Source: an uncultured Saprospiraceae bacterium (lineage in GTDB: Bacteria; Bacteroidota; Bacteroidia; Chitinophagales; Saprospiraceae). From it: a DNA stretch of 38,752 nucleotides. The stretch lies in contig CALFWI010000397.1 of the NCBI GenBank assembly GCA_937928615.1, positions 1 through 38,752 of the forward strand. The letters are read 5' to 3'. The notes beneath the pieces were generated by a model, which ran no database searches, was not told the DNA's origin, and worked only from the letters and a program-made list of their open reading frames with translations. Positions 33,746 to 38,752 of this stretch are shown here, one piece after another. The position numbers and the translations under genes were made by a program. How positions within the stretch are numbered: the stretch's first letter is position 1; each line of letters opens with the position of its first letter.

Positions 33746-34774
33746 ATGAGCAACAAAAATAACCTAGTAGAATTATTAAAGAATATTTCTTTTTTGAGTT
33801 GGCTCAAAAAGGAAGATGGAATGGATAGCGCACATTGGGAAAAATGGCAGCAAGAAAACGAAGAAAATAGGCAACTAGCAGCTGATGCAAAAATGCTGAA
33901 AAAAGGAATTCCTTTTAAAAAGCAGCAGGTCGATAAAGCCAAAATGAAAGCTAGTTGGCATAAATTAGCTACAAAATTAGACGAATCAACTTCACCGCAA
34001 GCAACGATACCTCAAATTTCTCCAAAATCTCCTGCTCGTTTAAATTGGTTGAAAATAGCGGCGACCATTGCGATTATAGTTTGTGCGGTCTGGGGAATCA
34101 CCGCCTATCTAAACCAAGCTGAATTAGTTCATCACCAAACTGATTTCGCCCAGCATGAACTAATTTATTTACCTGATGGAAGTGAAGTCGTATTAGCAGC
34201 GAACTCAAGTTTATCTTATTATGATGACTTAGTAGAAAAGGAGGAACGAAAGGTGGAATTAATAGGAGAAGCCTATTTTAAAGTAGCTTCCCAACCAGCG
34301 GGCAAACAATTTATGGTTGATTTAAAAGACCTTTCTGTAACCGTTATTGGGACGGCATTTAATGTTAATAGCCATCGGGAAAATTCTATTATCAGTTTAC
34401 TGGAGGGCAAAGTAGCATTGAATAAAACAGGTGTGAAAACGGAACAATTATTACCCGGTCAGACCGCTATATTTAATACCGCAACAGCTGAATTTGATTT
34501 ATTCAATAATCAAACGAATTATTGGATGGATTGGCGCTTCCAGAAATGGTCTTTTGGAGATGGTATGCCGATGCAAGAGATTATTCAAAGAATAGAAGAG
34601 ACTTTTGGTTTGAGCGTTCAATTAGAAGATACCGCTATTTTGGCTAAAAAAGCTTCGGGTAGTATTGCTATTGACAATCAGGAAGTCCTCTTTGAATCCC
34701 TATCTTATTTATTAAGTGTAGATTTTAAATTAGATGGCAATACTTTATTAATTAGCCAAAAAATAGAGCATTAA
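33746..34774 (+). CDS. FecR-family anti-sigma/sigma regulator (FecR + DUF4974)
   Basis: A 342-residue inner-membrane regulator. The cytoplasmic N-terminus (about 1-105) includes LSWLKKEDGMDSAHWEKWQQE, which binds the sigma factor in this family. One transmembrane helix follows at about 108-126 (IAATIAIIVCAVWGITAYL). The periplasmic part is the FecR domain (HELIYLPDGSEVVLAANSSLSY, RKVELIGEAYFKVA, VIGTAFNVNSH, LLEGKVAL, LLPGQTAIF) and a C-terminal DUF4974 (FGDGMPMQEIIQRIEETFGLSV, LSYLLSVDFKLDGNTLLI), which contacts the receptor's STN domain. It lies between the sigma gene and the receptor gene, the standard order. Confidence 0.94.
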   Translation: MSNKNNLVELLKNISFLSWLKKEDGMDSAHWEKWQQENEENRQLAADAKMLKKGIPFKKQQVDKAKMKASWHKLATKLDESTSPQATIPQISPKSPARLNWLKIAATIAIIVCAVWGITAYLNQAELVHHQTDFAQHELIYLPDGSEVVLAANSSLSYYDDLVEKEERKVELIGEAYFKVASQPAGKQFMVDLKDLSVTVIGTAFNVNSHRENSIISLLEGKVALNKTGVKTEQLLPGQTAIFNTATAEFDLFNNQTNYWMDWRFQKWSFGDGMPMQEIIQRIEETFGLSVQLEDTAILAKKASGSIAIDNQEVLFESLSYLLSVDFKLDGNTLLISQKIEH

Positions 34775-34957
34775 GGATAGATTTATATTTTCCTCCATTC
34801 GCCTTTTTTCCTCATTCGTTTAATTTTTTCCAAAAGATTTATTATATCCTCTTTTTTTTTATCATCTTTAGGAAAATAAGTTGGTTGTTTCTATTTCCAA
34901 TTTTTTTCAAGAGAAAACTCTTTTTAGCGTTGTCACTAAAGAATTTAAACAAAAAAG

Positions 34958-37900
34958 TTGCTTTTGCAAAACCTCGTTAATTACATATCATTACTGTTAT
35001 TTTTGCCAACGCTTCTAGTTGGACAAGTACAGGTTAAGTATGAGCAAGTAACAACTAATGCCCTTCCAAAAATATTGCATCAGCTCAAAAAGCAAAAAGA
35101 AGTTTCTTTTCTATACGAACCAGAAACGATTGCCAATATTAAAATTAATACCCCTTTTGATTATCGTGCCGATATTAAAACGATTCTAAAAAAAATATTA
35201 CCTCCTGTTCATTTAAAATTCAAAAAAGTTGGTCGACAAAACTATATTATCAAAAAGGCCAAAATTAAAAAACGATATTTAAGCAGTCGAATTAATCGAA
35301 AACCTAGTCAAATCACTACTCCCAAAAAAATCAGTAATAAAGTACCACCTCGAAAAATAATTGGTCAAATATTAGATGAAAATAAATTGCCATTGACAGG
35401 AGCGACCATCTATTTACCAGATGCACTTAGTGGTACGACTACCGATGAAGCAGGATTTTTTGAATTATTAATACCATCAGGCAATCAATCGCTGGAAATT
35501 TCCTTCATCGGATATGAAACGAATGTGATTGAGATAGCTCAACAAAAAAGACTAAATCTCCAATTAAATCCTGCTAAAAATTTCCTAAATGAGATAGTCG
35601 TCAATGCTATCGGTTTTACACATTCTAGAGATAAAATGGGGGCAACTGCGGCTATTATTGACCCTAAATTGATACAACAATCAGGAGAAGTAAACCTATT
35701 AAATGCCTTAGGTGGAAAAGCAGCGAATGTACAAATTGCTCGAACAAATGGAGATCCAGGAGCAGCCACCAATATTAGAATTAGAGGGGCTAATACAATA
35801 ACAGGTTCTAACATTCCTTTGATTATTTTGGATGGTATTCCCATCAGTAATTCGACTATTTACGGTGGGGGAAATAATGTTACAGGTGGACGAACTGGCG
35901 GCGTGGCTCAACAAAACCGATTAAGTGATTTGAATCCAAACGATATCGCCAGTTTACAAATTTTAAAAGGGGCATCAGCGGCGGCATTATGGGGCTCGAG
36001 AGCAGCAAATGGGGTGATTGTAATGACCACAAAAAAAGGAACATCGGGCAAACTACAAATCAATTATCAAACGACTTTATCTTTTGATAAGGTAAAGGAA
36101 CGATTGGCATTACAAACCAGTTGGGGGCAAGGAAAAAATGGGCAATATAGCCCCAATGCAGCGGAATCATGGGGAGATTATATCCCTGAACGAACGGGAC
36201 AAGTAGACGAATATGTGCAGAATGGAACGTACTTTGAAGGAACAGATGGTATTAGGTATTTACCCATTAAAGAAAAGCATTCCAAACATATTTTTACGGA
36301 AGAAAACTGGAAGGAAGTTATTCAGAAAGGCGGGTTTAGTCAACATAATTTAAATGTATCGGGGGGGAATAATCGGGCCACTTTCTTTTTTAATTTAGGG
36401 CATTTAAACCAAGATGGTATTATAAAAAACGCAGATTATAACCGAACAAATTTAAGGTTAAATGGAAAAATATACTTAACAGATTGGTTAATTTTTTCAA
36501 CGAATGCCAATTATACCCATTCCAACTCTAATCGAATTCAACAGAGTTCAAGTACGACTAGTTTATTATTAGGTTTATTAAGGACACCACCTGATTTTGA
36601 TAATCAAACTTATAAAGGAACTTATTATGATGGGGTAGGTGGGGTCTTTCCAAATCGGCATCGTTCTTACCGACGTTATCTAGGCAATCGACAAAATCCT
36701 ATTTATAATAACCCTAGCTGGACTGCTTTTGAACAAACCGCTGCCTCTACAGTTAATCGGTCTATTATTGCTACAGACCTTAAAATACAACCTGTTAATT
36801 GGATGCAATTGACCGTAAGAGGAGGGTTTGATAAAACAGGAGACCAACGGAATTATTTCTTTCCAATAGGTTCATCAGGATTTAGAAGTCCAGGGGTTTT
36901 TGCAGAAGATTTAATTGGAGAACAAGAGTTGAATTTTGATGTTATTGCTAAAGCAAATTTTCAGTTAAAACAAGCGTTAAAAGGGACAGCGACGATTGGA
37001 TGGAATATCAATGACCGCCAAAGAACCATCAACTCTCAGGAATTAACGGGATTTCCTGCCACTTCTATTCAGGAAATTCATAGTTTAAATGGGCCGATTA
37101 GCCAAACAACCATCGACAATAATCAACAGCATATTCGTTCTAATCGAGCATTTGCCATCCTTTCGACTCATTTTTATGACCAATTTTTTCTAACTGCTTC
37201 TGGAGGTTTGGAAGCTACTTCCAGTATTGATGGTACTTTTTTCTATCCTGCGATGGATGCTGCATGGCAATTTACGAAAGCAATAAAACAACCTAATTGG
37301 TTAGATTTTGGTAAGTTACGTGCATCCTTTGGCAAGGTAGGAATTCAACCAGCTCCTCATCGTTTCAGAATATTAGCCGAAGATCAATTTGAATACACGA
37401 CTTATAGCGATCCTTTAGCGGTCAATTTATTTGGGGGCGGTTTTAGGGTTGATGATGACAAAGGAAATGCCAATTTGCGCCCTGAAATAAAAACGGAATG
37501 GGAGCTAGGCATAGATACTCGTTTACTACAAAACAAATTAACTATCTCCGCGACTTATTATCAAAATTGGATTAAGGATGTTTTATTTTATTTAGACTTA
37601 AGTCCTTCTTCTGGATATGACACCCAATATGATAATGGAGGTAAAATGAGCAATCAAGGCTTTGAGGCGAGGCTGGAGTATACCATTTTAAATAAAGAAA
37701 AATGGCAGTTAAGCACTTATACAAATTTTAGCCAAAACAAAAATAAAGTCTTGGATTTGAAAGGGACAGAGTCTATTGATTTAACAGGTTCTTCTTTAAG
37801 TTCAAGAGCAGTGGTTGGGTATCCTCTAGGCGTACTTGTGGGTACAGGTTCTTTAACAGATGCTGATGGGCACTTTATTTTAAATGAAAACGGATTTCCT

Positions 37901-38515
37901 CAATTAACCCCCAGTCCTGTCGTTTTGGGGGACCCAAATCCTGATTGGCGAGGTAGTTTGGGCATTAGCGCAAGCTATAAAAAAATCACCCTTGGTATAT
38001 TATTAGAACATGCCCATGGTGGGGATTATTCTCCCCGAACACAATGGGTTTTAAATAGATTTGGGACGACAGCAGAAACGGCCAATCGAGTGACCCTAAG
38101 CCAAGATTTAATGAATTATGCGGGAAAATTGATTCCCAAAGGCACAACCGTTAGAGGGAACCTCAAAGATTTTGGTGGAGGTACGGTTTTGTTGGATGAA
38201 ACTTGGTACCGAACAGGCATCGGTGGCGGATTTGGCGACAATCAAGCCTATAATTTTTCCATTAAAGACGCTACTTTTACTCGATTGCGAGAAGTCGCAT
38301 TAAGTTATACTTTGGACACGCCTAGTTTCCAAGAAAAATCAAAATTAGCGGCCATTAAATTTACGATAGCTGCCCGAAATTTATTCCTTTGGGATAAACT
38401 TCAAGGCATTGACCCAGAAACGAATCAGACTGGAGTCAGTAATGGATTTGGGCTAGATTATTTTACGAATCCTAGTACTCGGTCATTCTTAATTAGTATG
38501 GCCGTTAGTTATTAA
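34958..38515 (+). CDS. SusC/RagA-family TonB-dependent receptor with STN signalling domain
   Basis: A ~1,185-residue outer-membrane transducer. Order: signal peptide (LVNYISLLLFLPTLLVGQ), STN domain (about 25-97), a basic linker, a carboxypeptidase-regulatory-like domain (about 135-205), the plug (about 220-355) with the SusC signature LKGASAAALWGSRAANGVIVMTTKKG in parts, and a TonB-dependent beta-barrel ending SFLISMAVSY. The STN domain would signal through the adjacent FecR protein to the sigma factor when substrate binds. An in-frame TAA at 34946 and no ATG before about 35637 force a TTG start (34958 or 34964). The expected SusD gene would begin beyond the window edge; the next 237 bp hold only repeats. 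Confidence 0.93.
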   Translation: MLLQNLVNYISLLLFLPTLLVGQVQVKYEQVTTNALPKILHQLKKQKEVSFLYEPETIANIKINTPFDYRADIKTILKKILPPVHLKFKKVGRQNYIIKKAKIKKRYLSSRINRKPSQITTPKKISNKVPPRKIIGQILDENKLPLTGATIYLPDALSGTTTDEAGFFELLIPSGNQSLEISFIGYETNVIEIAQQKRLNLQLNPAKNFLNEIVVNAIGFTHSRDKMGATAAIIDPKLIQQSGEVNLLNALGGKAANVQIARTNGDPGAATNIRIRGANTITGSNIPLIILDGIPISNSTIYGGGNNVTGGRTGGVAQQNRLSDLNPNDIASLQILKGASAAALWGSRAANGVIVMTTKKGTSGKLQINYQTTLSFDKVKERLALQTSWGQGKNGQYSPNAAESWGDYIPERTGQVDEYVQNGTYFEGTDGIRYLPIKEKHSKHIFTEENWKEVIQKGGFSQHNLNVSGGNNRATFFFNLGHLNQDGIIKNADYNRTNLRLNGKIYLTDWLIFSTNANYTHSNSNRIQQSSSTTSLLLGLLRTPPDFDNQTYKGTYYDGVGGVFPNRHRSYRRYLGNRQNPIYNNPSWTAFEQTAASTVNRSIIATDLKIQPVNWMQLTVRGGFDKTGDQRNYFFPIGSSGFRSPGVFAEDLIGEQELNFDVIAKANFQLKQALKGTATIGWNINDRQRTINSQELTGFPATSIQEIHSLNGPISQTTIDNNQQHIRSNRAFAILSTHFYDQFFLTASGGLEATSSIDGTFFYPAMDAAWQFTKAIKQPNWLDFGKLRASFGKVGIQPAPHRFRILAEDQFEYTTYSDPLAVNLFGGGFRVDDDKGNANLRPEIKTEWELGIDTRLLQNKLTISATYYQNWIKDVLFYLDLSPSSGYDTQYDNGGKMSNQGFEARLEYTILNKEKWQLSTYTNFSQNKNKVLDLKGTESIDLTGSSLSSRAVVGYPLGVLVGTGSLTDADGHFILNENGFPQLTPSPVVLGDPNPDWRGSLGISASYKKITLGILLEHAHGGDYSPRTQWVLNRFGTTAETANRVTLSQDLMNYAGKLIPKGTTVRGNLKDFGGGTVLLDETWYRTGIGGGFGDNQAYNFSIKDATFTRLREVALSYTLDTPSFQEKSKLAAIKFTIAARNLFLWDKLQGIDPETNQTGVSNGFGLDYFTNPSTRSFLISMAVSY

Positions 38516-38544
38516 ACAATTTAAAACTGTTGTATTGATATTAT

Positions 38545-38591
38545 TGTTTTATTGTTACGGTGCTGGATGACCCTTAATTCGAGATTTCTTA
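38545..38591. repeat. Second copy of the 47-bp intergenic repeat
   Basis: This stretch matches 25553-25599 at 39 of 47 positions, including a perfect TGTTTTATTGTT block. Most differences are transitions. It lies 30 bp after the SusC-type gene stop, and the first copy is 63 bp after a stop. The inverted right end seen in the first copy is missing here. Confidence 0.6.
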
Positions 38592-38615
38592 GCTATGTAG
38601 TAGTACAACTGTGGG

Positions 38616-38751
38616 TCTTTGACAATTTTTGCACAAGTTCAATCCTTTCAGGATTGTGAGACTCGAATCTGCCAGCATTCTCCGCATTTCATACGGAGTT
38701 ATTATAGTTTAATCACTTCGTGATTGATAGCAATGCAAAAATTGTCAAAGA
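38616..38751. mobile_element. 136-bp element with 18-bp terminal inverted repeats and three TTC-loop hairpins
   Basis: TCTTTGACAATTTTTGCA (38616-38633) recurs as its perfect reverse complement at 38734-38751, one base before the window ends. Between them are three hairpins with the same triloop TTC: CAATCCT/AGGATTG (38640-38656), CTCCGCAT/ATACGGAG with one mismatch (38680-38698), and AATCAC/GTGATT (38711-38725). There is no coding frame. It resembles a small non-autonomous (MITE-like) or folded-repeat element; mobility is inferred, and no target duplication can be checked at the edge. Confidence 0.6.
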
Positions 38752-38752
38752 A

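Noticed and set aside
38616-38751. tRNA or attachment site at the right edge
   Set aside because: The three hairpins do not form a cloverleaf, and no TTCGA-type T-loop or anticodon arm is present.

Overview
The window is a stretch of Bacteroidota chromosome, most like the Saprospiria (Haliscomenobacter/Lewinella-type bacteria). That placement is inference from gene content. The signs are a complete gliding/type IX secretion (T9SS) core, a giant surface protein with a type B T9SS sorting domain, a SusC-type receptor with its own ECF sigma/FecR pair, KDO genes, and promoter elements of the Bacteroidota TTTG/TAnnTTTG type.

Layout. Positions 1-8945 hold the 3' part of a ~3,000-residue repetitive adhesin-like T9SS cargo protein, cut by the left edge. 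engB lies convergently at 9251-9853. A PorP/SprF-family outer-membrane protein (10264-11235) is followed by gldK, gldL, gldM and gldN (11598-16676), the same order as porP-porK-porL-porM-porN in Porphyromonas. A minus-strand series runs from 22072 down to 16808: SRPBCC protein, ArsR regulator, LOG-family protein, transketolase C-terminal subunit, cystathionine gamma-synthase/lyase, KdsC phosphatase and Maf. On the plus strand, 22266-28532 carries a DUF1549/DUF1553 cytochrome-type lipoprotein, a DUF1501 protein and a beta-lactamase-fold serine hydrolase. KdsB and a NUDIX hydrolase are on the minus strand (30100-28614). A LysM protein, a cystathionine beta-synthase with CBS domains, and the sigma/FecR/SusC signalling set (33065-38515) complete the window; the SusD partner would lie beyond the right edge.

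How the genes fit together. GldK-N plus the PorP-like protein would build the secretion machine that exports the adhesin through its C-terminal domain. The sigma/FecR/SusC trio should sense and import one external substrate. KdsC and KdsB serve lipopolysaccharide KDO synthesis. The two PLP enzymes could form a transsulfuration route.

The least explained signal is non-coding. Several intergenic stretches, nearly all directly 3' of stop codons, are inverted arrays of very short units held in strict phase: 8 bp (AAGGTATA type) at 17940-18043 and 28533-28612, and 7 bp (CAGTTGC type) at 32902-32989 and 15636-15693. There is also a 136-bp element at the right edge with perfect 18-bp terminal inverted repeats and three hairpins sharing a TTC triloop, and a 42-bp hairpin repeat that runs into the ends of kdsB and the NUDIX gene. 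These, and an unrecognised duplicated domain in the adhesin, are the best candidates for something undescribed. I saw no tRNA, rRNA, CRISPR array or transposase gene.
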